Positions 7,454 through 15,925 of a DNA stretch of 52,575 nucleotides are shown in pieces. The stretch's first letter is position 1; each line of letters begins with the position of its first letter. This DNA is from Acidimicrobiaceae bacterium. Lineage in GTDB: Bacteria > Actinomycetota > Acidimicrobiia > Acidimicrobiales > RAAP-2. The position numbers and the translations under genes were made by a program. The stretch is from assembly GCA_003152015.1 (NCBI GenBank), contig PLZF01000029.1, positions 1 through 52,575 of the forward strand, written 5' to 3'. The notes beneath the pieces are model-generated. The model made no database searches, was not told the origin of the DNA, and worked only from the letters and a program-made list of their open reading frames with translations.

Positions 7454-8604
7454 GGCTTGTCGGAGCCGAGCACCCACATCGAGAAGAACTGCGAACCTCC
7501 GCCGTAGGCCTGGCCGAGGGCCCGACGAGCGCCGTCGATCTGATGCTCGCCTGCCTGGCCTCGCACCTGCATGGCCACCTCGAGGAAACGGAGCATCCCC
7601 GACGCACCGATCGGGTTGGACGAGAGCACCCCTCCCGACGTGTTCCACGGGATGTCGCCTTCGAAGGCAGTTGCCCCCGCTTCGGTCAGTTTCCATCCGT
7701 CTCCCAAGTCGCAGAAGCCGAGGTTCTCCAACCACATCGGCTCGTACCAGCTGAAGGGGACATAGACCTCGGCAACGTCGATCTCGGCCCGCGGGTTGGT
7801 GATCCCGGCCTGGGCGTAGACGTCGGCCGAGCAGTCCCGACCGGCCTGCGGATTGACCTGATCGCGACCGGCGAACATGGTGGGCTCGGACCGCATGGCC
7901 ATGCCGTGAATCCACGCCGGCGGATAAGACCCCGAAAGCGAGTCCTCCGCCGCCAGCACCATGGCGGCGGCGCCATCCGACGACGGGCAGGCCTCGAGGT
8001 AGCGAAGCGGATCCCACAGCATCATCGAGTCCTCGACCATCTTCATGTCGATGTCGGGAAGATGGAGGTGGGCATAAGGATTCCGGAGGGCGTTGATCCG
8101 GTCCTTGACCGCCACCATGCGCCCGATATATTCGGGTGCGCCCGACCGTCGCATGTAGGCACGGATGTGGGGGGCGAAATACCCGCCGGCCCCGGCCAAG
8201 AGGGGGGCCGCGAACGGCTGAGGCACCGACAGTGCCCACATGGCATCCGAATCCGACTGCTTCTCGTAGGCCACCGTCAGCACCCGCTTATGGATCCCCG
8301 AGGAGATGAGGTGAGCGGCTACCAGTGAGGTGGACCCTCCCACCGACCCGGCGGTGTGGACGCGGAACATGGGCTTGCCCACCGCTCCGAGGGCGGGGGC
8401 CAGATACAGCTCGGGCATCATGTTGCCCTCGAACATGTCGGGAGCCTTCCCGATCACCACCGCGTCGATGTCGGTCCAGGTGAGATCGGCATCGGCCAGG
8501 GCCATTTTGGCCGCTTCCCGCACCAGGCCGGCGATGGAGACGTCGTCGCGCTTGGACTTGTGGTGGGTCTGCCCCACCCCGATCACTGCACAATATTCAG
8601 CCAT
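7450..8604 (-). CDS. Ltp-type thiolase-fold protein (lipid-transfer/aldolase-like) without thiolase catalytic residues
   Basis: This 384-residue protein has the SCP2-thiolase/Ltp fold: YCAVIGVGQTHHKSKRDD at the start, CPSSDGAAAMVLAAEDS in the middle, and NTSGGVLSSNPIGASGMLR near the end. The nucleophilic Cys region reads HTAGSVGGSTS and the usual GGxxxxGHP motif has Asn for His. The Cys/His pair of true thiolases is therefore missing. That matches Ltp2-like retro-aldolases that act with DUF35 OB-fold partners in steroid side-chain breakdown. It is the fourth gene of a coupled operon; its ATG at 8604 overlaps the previous stop as TGATG. The natural substrate is not shown by sequence. Confidence 0.85.
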   Translation of the reverse strand: MAEYCAVIGVGQTHHKSKRDDVSIAGLVREAAKMALADADLTWTDIDAVVIGKAPDMFEGNMMPELYLAPALGAVGKPMFRVHTAGSVGGSTSLVAAHLISSGIHKRVLTVAYEKQSDSDAMWALSVPQPFAAPLLAGAGGYFAPHIRAYMRRSGAPEYIGRMVAVKDRINALRNPYAHLHLPDIDMKMVEDSMMLWDPLRYLEACPSSDGAAAMVLAAEDSLSGSYPPAWIHGMAMRSEPTMFAGRDQVNPQAGRDCSADVYAQAGITNPRAEIDVAEVYVPFSWYEPMWLENLGFCDLGDGWKLTEAGATAFEGDIPWNTSGGVLSSNPIGASGMLRFLEVAMQVRGQAGEHQIDGARRALGQAYGGGSQFFSMWVLGSDKP

Positions 8605-9695
8605 CACTCACCCTCCAACACGCAGACAAGATTCTGTTGCAGGCACGGTCCGGAGGTGGCGTGGGCCACGGCTCGTGCAGCCTGTCCCGAGGCGATGCGG
8701 GCAGCGGCTTCTCCGATGCGGATCAGGCCGGCCGACATGATCGGGTTGGCCGCCAGGGCGCCGCCCGACGGATTGATGGTGACGCCGTCGTCCAGACCCA
8801 GTGCCTCTTTCAGGATCATCTCCTGATGGGCGAACGGGGCGTGGAGCTCGGCCACATCGATCGGCCCATCGGCAACGCCGGCGACGTCAGCCGCCTTGGC
8901 CGTCGACGGTGAGGAGGTCAGGTCCCTTGCTCCCAGCGAGTGGGTCTCGATGCGGTGATCGAACCCGGAGATCCAGACCGGCTTGTCCGACCACTCCCGG
9001 GCCTTGTCGCCGGCAGCCAACACCATGGCGGCCGCCCCGTCGGTGATCGGCGGCAGCGCGTGACGACGGAGAGGCGACACCACGTACTCGTCCCTCAACA
9101 AGGTCTCGACGGGGATGTCGTGAGCCACCTGTGCGTTGGGGTTGGACAGCGCATCCTTGCGGCTACGGGAGGCGATGGCAGCGAAGTCCTCTTCGCTGCC
9201 CTTACCGGCGTCGATGAGGGCCCGGGCCTGCAGGGCCGCCAGACTCACCGGGTCGGGCCACAGCGGAGCCAGGTAGTAGGGGTCGAGTTGCAAGGCCAGG
9301 ATCTCATTGAGGTTCCCGGGAGACGAGCGGCCGAACGAGTAGACCAGGGCGGCGTCGATCTCCCCCTCTTGCAAAAGGGCCCAGGCCTCGTAGAGGGCCC
9401 AGGCTCCGTCCATCTCGGTATGGCTCTCGGGCATGGGCGGCCATACCCCGACCGCGTCGAGGGCCGTGACAAAGCTGAAGGGCCCACCGATCAGATAGTC
9501 GGATGATCCCGAACAGATGAAATCGATGTCGTTCTTGGTGATCCCGATGTTGGCGAATACCTCCGCCACCACCGGCATCAGCATCTCGACTTCGTTGTGC
9601 TGGTCGTCCTGGCGTACATTCTCCGACTGGGCGAACGAGGCGATCGATACGGGGCGGCGCACCGCCCGCTTGGCTGTCGCAGCCGCGGCACTCAT
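8604..9695 (-). CDS. Ltp-type thiolase-fold protein, second copy
   Basis: A 363-residue thiolase-superfamily protein with DIDFICSGSSDYLIGG, LPPITDGAAAMVLAAGDKA and NPSGGALAANPIMSAGLIR. As in its downstream neighbour, the catalytic Cys and the GHP-motif His are not in place (SHTEMDGAWAL and AANP instead), so a classical thiolase reaction is unlikely. The two proteins probably form a heteromeric complex with the OB-fold proteins encoded just upstream, by analogy with Ltp2-ChsH2 or thiolase-DUF35 complexes. I chose the ATG at 9695, which overlaps the previous stop by 4 bases (ATGA); the longer open frame upstream is the Zn-ribbon gene read in another frame. Confidence 0.85.
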   Translation of the reverse strand: MSAAAATAKRAVRRPVSIASFAQSENVRQDDQHNEVEMLMPVVAEVFANIGITKNDIDFICSGSSDYLIGGPFSFVTALDAVGVWPPMPESHTEMDGAWALYEAWALLQEGEIDAALVYSFGRSSPGNLNEILALQLDPYYLAPLWPDPVSLAALQARALIDAGKGSEEDFAAIASRSRKDALSNPNAQVAHDIPVETLLRDEYVVSPLRRHALPPITDGAAAMVLAAGDKAREWSDKPVWISGFDHRIETHSLGARDLTSSPSTAKAADVAGVADGPIDVAELHAPFAHQEMILKEALGLDDGVTINPSGGALAANPIMSAGLIRIGEAAARIASGQAARAVAHATSGPCLQQNLVCVLEGE

Positions 9696-10204
9696 AGATA
9701 GTCCTTGTAGGTCTCGTAGTCGGCGTCCGGCTCTCCGCTGGGGCGGAAGTAGCGCACCGAAGCCAGTGACGGAGTCAGCTCCTCGGGTTCCACCCACACC
9801 GCTTCCACCCGCATCCCCATCCGGATCTCGTCGGTGGGAATCTCTTGGATGAGACCCATAAAGGAGATGTTTGCCCCGTCGAGAAGGACCTGCGCGCAGA
9901 TGTAGGGGATTTCGATGGACTGGCCGGCGAAGGGCACGTTGACCACGCAGTAGGTGGTGACGGTGCCGACGTTGCCCAGGTCGACATCCTCGGTGGTGGG
10001 CACGCCGTCGGTGGGGCACGAGCCTCGGGACGGGACGTAGACCTTGCCGCAGGTCGGGCAGCGTTGGCCCACGAACTTGCCTTTCTCGAGCCCGCGGAGG
10101 AAACGAGACTGGGCAACCCCGGGGGTGAACTCGAAATCAAGGCGGATCGGGGTGGCGAGAGTTGTCACCGGTCCCAGTTCCTCAGTAGTGGTCCGTGCTG
10201 ACAT
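9692..10204 (-). CDS. Zn-ribbon plus OB-fold (DUF35) acyl-CoA-binding protein
   Basis: 170 residues: a rubredoxin-like Zn ribbon (about 45-66, CPTCGKVYVPSRGSCP) followed by a DUF35 OB-fold (GTVTTYCVVNVPFAGQS, ISFMGLIQEIPTDEIRMG). Such proteins partner thiolase-fold enzymes and present acyl-CoA or lipid substrates to them. Only three of the four usual ribbon cysteines are visible (CPTDG replaces a CxxC half), so zinc binding may be weakened or use another ligand. The ATG at 10204 overlaps the upstream stop as TGATG, and its own stop overlaps the next ATG as ATGA, implying translational coupling and fixed stoichiometry. Confidence 0.85.
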   Translation of the reverse strand: MSARTTTEELGPVTTLATPIRLDFEFTPGVAQSRFLRGLEKGKFVGQRCPTCGKVYVPSRGSCPTDGVPTTEDVDLGNVGTVTTYCVVNVPFAGQSIEIPYICAQVLLDGANISFMGLIQEIPTDEIRMGMRVEAVWVEPEELTPSLASVRYFRPSGEPDADYETYKDYL

Positions 10205-10662
10205 CAGGCGGCGCCTCCTTCGGGGATGAAGGCTTCGATATCGGCCATGGCGCCGATCCGGTCGCCGGCCGGCCTGAAGCGCACGGTGACCCGGCCGCCG
10301 GTGGCAACCTGGTCGGGGCCCCCGGCGTCCACCACGTGCAGCATGGCGGTGTCGGCTCCGTCCAGTCGAATGAGGGCCCACGCAAACGGTGTGGCGAGCG
10401 GGTGCTTGGGCAGGGGGTTGGACACCCACGCCCATGATTCGACCACCCCTCCGGGGCCTACCTCGACCAGTTCACCGGTGTCGTCACCGGTGGCCGGGTC
10501 GTACTCGGTGGGAGGCACGATGACCGATCCACCGGCCCCTCGCACCCCCGACAGCTTTCCGTCCCGCAGGCCGGTGAGGAATGCACCGATGACCGGGCCC
10601 ACCGAACGCGAATACGGGAATTCAAGGACGTGGCTTGCGTGCAACGCTTCGCTCTCGGGCAT
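10204..10662 (-). CDS. OB-fold (DUF35-like) protein without Zn ribbon, first gene of the thiolase operon
   Basis: 152 residues. The N-terminal part (FPYSRSVGPVIGAFLTGL, VIVPPTEYDPATGD) and a C-terminal OB-fold (GVVESWAWVSNPL, FAWALIRLDGADTAMLHVVD) match the DUF35 family, but no cysteine cluster is present. It is the kind of ribbon-less partner that pairs with a ribbon-containing homologue to form an acyl-CoA-handling complex with thiolase-fold subunits. A strong ribosome site (AGGGAGG) precedes the ATG at 10662. It leads a four-gene transcript in which every junction overlaps. A KstR-like half-palindrome lies 45 bases upstream. Confidence 0.8.
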   Translation of the reverse strand: MPESEALHASHVLEFPYSRSVGPVIGAFLTGLRDGKLSGVRGAGGSVIVPPTEYDPATGDDTGELVEVGPGGVVESWAWVSNPLPKHPLATPFAWALIRLDGADTAMLHVVDAGGPDQVATGGRVTVRFRPAGDRIGAMADIEAFIPEGGAA

Positions 10663-10706
10663 CCGAACCTCCCTCTGATGTCTCGTCGAACGTCAACGAC
10701 GAAAAG

Positions 10707-10720
10707 TAGAACACATTTCA
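10707..10720. promoter_or_regulatory. KstR-like palindrome upstream of the thiolase operon
   Basis: TAGAACACATTTCA fits the KstR-family core TNNAACNNGTTNNA with one mismatch (ATT for GTT). It lies in the divergent region between the OB-fold gene (45 bases away) and the sulfatase gene. KstR-type TetR repressors control steroid/lipid catabolic genes in actinobacteria, which fits the operon's content. A single site with a mismatch is weak evidence by itself. Confidence 0.35.
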
Positions 10721-10884
10721 GTTTTGTGCGCCAACGGGCGCCCTGTAGGCAGGATGGGGCAGCCCCGAGGACACGGTGATCTAGGCCGGACGCCTCTTCC
10801 GGGCGAGACCTGGGCGAGACGAACCGCCCTAGACTCAGCCCGGGTTCCACACATTGGGAATGGGTCGAGAGACAAAGAGGTGAC

Positions 10885-12492
10885 GTGATCACGCCCGGAC
10901 GGTCTGAGGTTCAGGGTGCCAACGGCACCAAACGACCGAACATTCTGCTGGTGGTTTCCGACCAAGAGCGCCAACGCTCGTGGCTTCCGAGCGGCACCTC
11001 GTTGCCGTGGCGGGACCGCCTCCGGTCAGAGGGGCTCGAGTTCACCGATTACTACACCCACTCGTCACCGTGCTCACCCAGCCGGGCCAGCCTGTTCACC
11101 GGGCGGTACCTGGCCGGCCACGGCGTCAATGACAACGTCATCATGCCGGAGCACCAGGAGCTGGCCACTTCGGTGCCCACCCTCGGCTCCCTCCTCGATG
11201 GCGCCGGCTACCGCTCGTCCTACATCGGCAAGTGGCACCTCTCTCAGTCGGCCACCCCCGACATGGAGGCCTACGGCTTTGCCGACTGGGACGGCAACGA
11301 CCGCCACTTCATGGGGTGGGCGGGCACCGGGGTGCATTTCGACCCGATCATCGCCTCCAACGCCGCCCACTGGCTGAAAGCCAATGCCAGCCCGGCTTCT
11401 GGGGCCGACCAACCTGATCAAACTGCCGCCGAGCCGTGGTTCCTGACCGTGGCGTTGGTCAACCCTCACGATGTGATGTGGTTCCCCATCGACCAACCCG
11501 GCTACCGGGAGCGCCATCCCGCCGACGTGGCCGGCGTGCGCTCGATTCTCGAGTCGGCGGCGTGGAAGGACGACGATCCGCTCCCGATCTTCACCGAGGC
11601 CTACGACGAGGTTGTCGACAATCTGCCGGCCAACTTCGATGACGACCTGCACGCCAAGCCCGAGGCGCACCGCCAGTGGCGTTGGGACCAGCAGCACGGG
11701 CTGTGGGGCTACATCGACCCGAACGACAAGAAGGCGTGGCTGCGTCATCTCGACTACTACGTCCATCTCCACCAGATGGCCGATCGCAACCTGGGCACCG
11801 TCCTCGGTGCGCTGGAGGAGTCGGGGGCATGGGACGACACCATCATCATCTTCACCTCCGACCATGGGGACATGTGCGGGTCGCACGGGCTGCGATCCAA
11901 AGGCCCGTTCGTCTACGACGAGATCATGCGGGTGCCGCTCTATGTGAAGGTGCCCGGGGTTACCACCCCCGGTGCTGTCACCTCGGCGCTCGGGTCCCAT
12001 GTCGACCTGGCCGCCACCATCTGTGCCCTGGCCGGTGTCAGTCCTGCGGTTACGGAGCCGACCGTCCAGGGGGCCGACCTCTCCCCCGTCTTCGCCGACC
12101 CATCGGTGTCGGTCCGTGACCATGTCCTCTTTGCCCAGGACTCGGCCCAGACCGAGAACCTCAACAAGGTGCGCTATGCGCTGCGGGGTTTCTTCGACGG
12201 TCGGACCAAGTACGCCCGCTACTACGGCGTGGGCGGCGGGAAGCCGTCAACGGGGCTATGGGGAAAGTCGCCGGGGACAAAACTGTTCGACGTCGATTGC
12301 GCCTTCGACGACAACGACCACGAGTGGTACGACCACGACTCAGATCCCGACGAACTGATCAACCTGGCCAACGACCGCGGCCGTCGAGGCGAGCTGCGTG
12401 AGGCCTACGAACGGATGCGGGATTACGAGGCCGAGTCGTTCCTGACTTTCAGCCCGTCGGCCGGCGAATCGACCAGCGAATCGGCCAGCTGA
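10885..12492 (+). CDS. Type I sulfatase
   Basis: 535 residues of the sulfatase/alkaline-phosphatase fold. RPNILLVVSDQER is the first metal site, and SPCSPSRASLFTGRY (about 62-76) is the C-x-P-S-R signature in which the Cys (about 63) is oxidised to formylglycine. Later, IIIFTSDHGDMCGSHG supplies the Asp-His metal pair. It should cleave sulfate esters (or a related phospho/phosphono ester) and needs a formylglycine-generating enzyme, which is not in this window. There is no signal peptide, so it is probably cytoplasmic. The GTG at 10885 follows an AGAGG ribosome site. Its last 70 bases overlap the converging phosphatase gene, including a 24-bp tandem repeat. Confidence 0.9.
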   Translation: MITPGRSEVQGANGTKRPNILLVVSDQERQRSWLPSGTSLPWRDRLRSEGLEFTDYYTHSSPCSPSRASLFTGRYLAGHGVNDNVIMPEHQELATSVPTLGSLLDGAGYRSSYIGKWHLSQSATPDMEAYGFADWDGNDRHFMGWAGTGVHFDPIIASNAAHWLKANASPASGADQPDQTAAEPWFLTVALVNPHDVMWFPIDQPGYRERHPADVAGVRSILESAAWKDDDPLPIFTEAYDEVVDNLPANFDDDLHAKPEAHRQWRWDQQHGLWGYIDPNDKKAWLRHLDYYVHLHQMADRNLGTVLGALEESGAWDDTIIIFTSDHGDMCGSHGLRSKGPFVYDEIMRVPLYVKVPGVTTPGAVTSALGSHVDLAATICALAGVSPAVTEPTVQGADLSPVFADPSVSVRDHVLFAQDSAQTENLNKVRYALRGFFDGRTKYARYYGVGGGKPSTGLWGKSPGTKLFDVDCAFDDNDHEWYDHDSDPDELINLANDRGRRGELREAYERMRDYEAESFLTFSPSAGESTSESAS

Positions 12493-13013
12493 ACGCTGAG
12501 TTGGTCGGCCAGCTGAACGCTGAGTTGGTCGGCCAGCCCCCGACATCCGGCCTCGACCATCGTCAAGCACGCCTCGAAGTCGGCAGCCTCTCCGTAGTAC
12601 GGGTCGGGCACGTCCACCTGGCCGCCAGCCTTGCGGTCGTAGGATCGCAGCAACACCAATTTGGCTTCATGATCATCCCTTCCACCGGCCCGGTGGCGGG
12701 CCAGGCTCCGCAGGGTCTGTTGGTGGCCCCGGGCCAGGGAGACCACCAGGTCGGTGCGGTCAAACCACGACGCCTTGAACGCCCGGGCCCGGTGCCCGTG
12801 ATCGGCATACCCGTGGGTGCCTAGGACGGCTGTGGCCCGCGGATCCATCGGCTTACCCGCGTGCCAGTTGCCGGTCCCCGCGCTCGAAATTTCGAGATGG
12901 TCGGCCAACACCGATCCGTCCGCCATCGAGGTCTCGGCCGCCATGCGGCGCAGCACCACGTCGGCAATCGGCGACCGGCAGATATTGCCGGTGCACACGA
13001 AGCAGATCTTCAC
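12423..13013 (-). CDS. Low-molecular-weight protein-tyrosine phosphatase with repeat-extended C-terminus
   Basis: 196 residues. The P-loop CTGNICRS (C7-x5-R13) lies at the very N-terminus and the general-acid Asp in DPYYG is at 137, as in Wzb/PtpA enzymes that dephosphorylate tyrosine or arginine residues. The family is normally about 150-160 residues. The extra tail contains an 8-residue tandem repeat (ADQLSVQL twice), encoded by the 24-bp DNA repeat where this gene overlaps the end of the sulfatase gene. The GTG at 13013 overlaps the stop of the ABC1 kinase gene by 4 bases, so the kinase and phosphatase are translated together. Confidence 0.9.
   Translation of the reverse strand: MKICFVCTGNICRSPIADVVLRRMAAETSMADGSVLADHLEISSAGTGNWHAGKPMDPRATAVLGTHGYADHGHRARAFKASWFDRTDLVVSLARGHQQTLRSLARHRAGGRDDHEAKLVLLRSYDRKAGGQVDVPDPYYGEAADFEACLTMVEAGCRGLADQLSVQLADQLSVQLADSLVDSPADGLKVRNDSAS
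12481..12536. repeat. 24-bp tandem repeat, 2.3 copies
   Basis: Two exact 24-bp units (12481-12504 and 12505-12528, beginning TCGGCCAGCTGAACG) are followed by 8 bases of a third. The array covers the sulfatase stop codon and adds an in-frame 8-residue repeat to the phosphatase tail. The unit length divides by three, so copy-number change keeps the phosphatase in frame. Confidence 0.9.
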
Positions 13014-14530
13014 TTCGATTCGTCGCCGCGAGGGGTCAGGGGAAGCGTCGAGGTCCCCATGCGGGTCAGGGTCGGGGCCGACGCCACCACCGATTCGAAG
13101 AAGGCCCGGTCGTGGAAGAGTGGCACGTCGGCCAGGAACATCTTGCCGTACCGCTCGAAATACATCAGCTGCTTCCCCAGCAGAAACGTTCCGCGGTCGA
13201 ACTCCGAGTCGGTGCCACCCGACTCGTCGGCCAATCGCCGGAGCTTCCGCTGCGCCCGAAGTCGTCCGGCCACCGCCCGAGCCGAGCGGTTATGGGCTTC
13301 GATGCCCTGGGCCTTGGCCGCTTGCACCTGGGGCGCCTGAATGAGTGCCCCCAGGCTCACCTCGCCGAACGGACGCATCAAGATCGGTTCGATCAACCCC
13401 CTGACGAACCCGGCCAGTTCGTCGTCGGACAGACCCAGGCCCTGCTGCATCGCCGGCCCATAGGTGCGGGTCAGATGGGCAGCAATGTCTCCCCATGCCT
13501 CCTCGTTGCCCAGCACCGCCTCGAGCAGGCGGATAAAGAAGTAGTGGGTCTCGGGGTCCAGTCGTCCCACGATGCCCCAGTCTATGATGCCGATGCGGCC
13601 ATCCCGGAGCAACAGCATGTTGCCGGCGTGCACGTCCCCGTGGAACGCTCCCCACCGCACAGTGGTGAGGAAGAAGGCTCGCACCACCTGCTCGACGAGA
13701 GGGGCGGGATCCACGCCGAATTTGGCCGCACCGGCCAGATCGTCGATGGGCACGCCGTCGAGGAACTCCATGGTCAGCACATTGGTGCCGGAGAATGCCG
13801 GAAACGGCTTGGGCACGACCACCAACGGCAGGTCGAATTCGTCGAGCAGGACGCTGAAGGCGGCCAATGACCGGGCCTCGTTGCGGAGGTCGAGCTCCTC
13901 GCCGATCTGGACCCGAAATCCCGAAAAGAGCTGCATGAGGGTACCGGCCGCCTGGTCACCGGTCTGTTTTGCCACCATGTCGAGGAGCGGCTGCAGCAAG
14001 TCGAGGTCGACCGACACCATCGACTCGATTCCTGGACGGAGAACCTTCACCGCCACGTCGGTGCCGTCGTGAAGGGTGGCCCGGTGGACCACGGCAATCG
14101 ATGCCCGCCCGATCGGGGACGGGTCGAAATGGGTGAAGGCTTCGTGAAGAGGCATCCCGAGATCGCTCTCGATGACCTCCCGCACGATCTTGAACGGGAC
14201 TGTCGGGCCGGTATCGAGACAGGTGCGGAATTCGTCGGAAAATTCCTCCCCAAAGACCCCGGGGGAGGAAGCCACCAGTTGGCCGAACTTCATATAGGTG
14301 CCGCCGAGGTCCTCGAAGGTCTTCCGCAAGGGTTGTGCCAACACGGCCAGGGGTAACGGACCATGACGGGCATGACGGACCTGGCGAAACGCCACCCCGG
14401 CGAACCGTTTGGCGGAGACCTCGGCAATCACCGCACTTCGGCGTGCCAACTCCCGTTTGGTGGGGCGCGGAAGCCTCCGAGCATGAATCCGGGGGATCTG
14501 CGGATCAGACGAGGATGTCGAGAGCGGCAT
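13010..14530 (-). CDS. ABC1/UbiB/AarF family atypical kinase
   Basis: 506 residues. Family motifs in order: the KxGQ-type segment MKFGQLVASSPG, the lysine strand DVAVKVLRPGIESM, the catalytic HGDVHAGNMLLL, and the metal-binding IIDWGIVGRL (DFG replaced by DWG). These atypical kinases act in quinone/isoprenoid lipid homeostasis as ATPases or small-molecule kinases. The open frame runs far upstream, but the ATG at 14530 is the sensible start, because upstream sequence is intergenic and antisense to nothing conserved. The stop overlaps the phosphatase GTG (GTGA). No quinone-synthesis gene is adjacent, so the substrate is open. Confidence 0.9.
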   Translation of the reverse strand: MPLSTSSSDPQIPRIHARRLPRPTKRELARRSAVIAEVSAKRFAGVAFRQVRHARHGPLPLAVLAQPLRKTFEDLGGTYMKFGQLVASSPGVFGEEFSDEFRTCLDTGPTVPFKIVREVIESDLGMPLHEAFTHFDPSPIGRASIAVVHRATLHDGTDVAVKVLRPGIESMVSVDLDLLQPLLDMVAKQTGDQAAGTLMQLFSGFRVQIGEELDLRNEARSLAAFSVLLDEFDLPLVVVPKPFPAFSGTNVLTMEFLDGVPIDDLAGAAKFGVDPAPLVEQVVRAFFLTTVRWGAFHGDVHAGNMLLLRDGRIGIIDWGIVGRLDPETHYFFIRLLEAVLGNEEAWGDIAAHLTRTYGPAMQQGLGLSDDELAGFVRGLIEPILMRPFGEVSLGALIQAPQVQAAKAQGIEAHNRSARAVAGRLRAQRKLRRLADESGGTDSEFDRGTFLLGKQLMYFERYGKMFLADVPLFHDRAFFESVVASAPTLTRMGTSTLPLTPRGDESK

Positions 14531-14815
14531 GGCAGGCAGCCTACGGCGAGCATGGCCATGGGTGAAAAGGTGAGGCGTGGCCGGTGGTGGGTCCACCGCC
14601 CGGAGTCCCCTACATGAGCGATTGGATCTTCCGGCGGTGGCAGAATCGGAGCCCATTCGCCCAGAGGTGGAACTTTTTAAGTTCCGGATGACCCACGTCG
14701 AACGATCTCGCGCCCCGGGGCACCTTGCTCCCGATACGCTCGCCCTGATACTCGGATCGGCCACCGAGTGGTGCCCGGCCGGGTGGGCTGGCGATCGATG
14801 AGGTGAAGGGGAACC

Positions 14816-15331
14816 ATGAGCGAGCAGGAGCAGGACACGACACAACAGATGGGCCACGGGGTGAAACAACGGGCGACCATCAAGATGACGCCCGAAGAGA
14901 TCGATGCCTTTATCCACGAGCGGCGGCCGATGACAATGTGCACGCTCAACCACGACGGCTCCATCCACGCCGTGGCCATGTGGTACGGATTCCTCGAAAG
15001 TGCCGTCGCCATCGAGACCAAGGCCAAGGCACAAAAGGCGGTGAACCTGGGCAGGGACTCCCGGATCACCTGCATGTTCGAGGACGGCGACTACTACGAA
15101 GAGCTGCGTGGGGTCGAACTGGTCGGTCGGACCGAGATCGTCGAAGAGCCCGAGCGGAGATTCGCACTCGGGGTGAACCTCTTCGAGCGGTACTACGGCA
15201 CGTACAGCGACGATCTCCGACCTTTTGTGGAGACGATGCTCAACAAGCGGATCGTGGCCAAGCTCGCCGTTGAACGGGTGGTGTCGTGGGACCACCGCAA
15301 ACTCGGGCTCCCATCGACCCGGCCGGCGTAG
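14816..15331 (+). CDS. Pyridoxamine 5'-phosphate oxidase-like split-barrel protein
   Basis: 171 residues of the FMN/F420-binding split-barrel family. KMTPEEIDAFIHERRPMTMC, TLNHDGSIHAVAMWYGF and AQKAVNLGRDSRITCMFED are the usual beta-barrel segments in order. Actinobacterial members use FMN, F420, biliverdin or haem, and which applies here cannot be told. The ATG at 14816 follows AGGGGAACC. It is 25 bases ahead of a second split-barrel gene, and the two probably form one transcript. Confidence 0.85.
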   Translation: MSEQEQDTTQQMGHGVKQRATIKMTPEEIDAFIHERRPMTMCTLNHDGSIHAVAMWYGFLESAVAIETKAKAQKAVNLGRDSRITCMFEDGDYYEELRGVELVGRTEIVEEPERRFALGVNLFERYYGTYSDDLRPFVETMLNKRIVAKLAVERVVSWDHRKLGLPSTRPA

Positions 15332-15356
15332 CCGACCCGACCAAAGGAAGCCCCCC

Positions 15357-15818
15357 TTGCCCAGCCACCCGATGAGCGATGACGACGTGCGGTCGTTTCT
15401 CCAATCTCAACCCGCCCACACCGCCAAGGTGGCTACGGTGCGGGCCGATGGACGCTCCCATGTTGCACCCGTCTGGTTCGCACTCGACACTGCTGCCGCT
15501 GGGCCCGACTCCGCGATCGGCAACATCGTCTTCACCACCGGGGAAGACACCCTCAAGGGGAAAAGCCTGCGGCGAGATCCCCGGGTAGCCATCTGCATCG
15601 ACGACGAACGCCCTCCTTTCTCCTTTGTCACCATTGATGGCGTCGCCACCCTGAGCGACGACAGCGAAGAAGTAGCTCGATGGGCGGCCATACTGGGTGG
15701 GCGCTATATGGGAGGCGAACGGGCCGAGGAGTACGGTCGCCGCAATGGCGTTCCGGGCGAACTATTGGTTCGGGTTCGACCCCGGCACATCGTGGCCGTG
15801 GCCGATCTGGCCGATTGA
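15357..15818 (+). CDS. PPOX-class F420-dependent oxidoreductase-like protein
   Basis: 153 residues with the same split-barrel fold as its neighbour: HTAKVATVRADGRSHVAPVW, then IVFTTGEDTLKGKSLRRDPR and VAICIDDERPPFSFVTI, and a C-terminal LVRVRPRHIVAV. The KGKSLRRDPR segment is typical of F420-dependent members that reduce quinone-like or xenobiotic substrates. I chose the TTG at 15357, which has an AAGGAAG ribosome site 7 bases upstream; the ATG at 15372 is the alternative. Together with the preceding gene it forms a two-gene unit that may have arisen by duplication, though the two proteins are not close copies. Confidence 0.85.
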   Translation: MPSHPMSDDDVRSFLQSQPAHTAKVATVRADGRSHVAPVWFALDTAAAGPDSAIGNIVFTTGEDTLKGKSLRRDPRVAICIDDERPPFSFVTIDGVATLSDDSEEVARWAAILGGRYMGGERAEEYGRRNGVPGELLVRVRPRHIVAVADLAD

Positions 15819-15925
15819 TCGCGACAGGCACATGTATCAATACACACGACCATCCGCCACTCCGATGACATGGCGCAATCAGGCCATCGACTGCTAGACG
15901 TGTCGGACATGAGGGGGGAAATTCG

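Noticed and set aside
14531-15295. N-terminal extension of the ABC1 kinase frame to 15295
   Set aside because: The extension is antisense to the first split-barrel protein gene and is Arg/Pro/His-rich without motifs. The family's N-terminus begins at the ATG at 14530.
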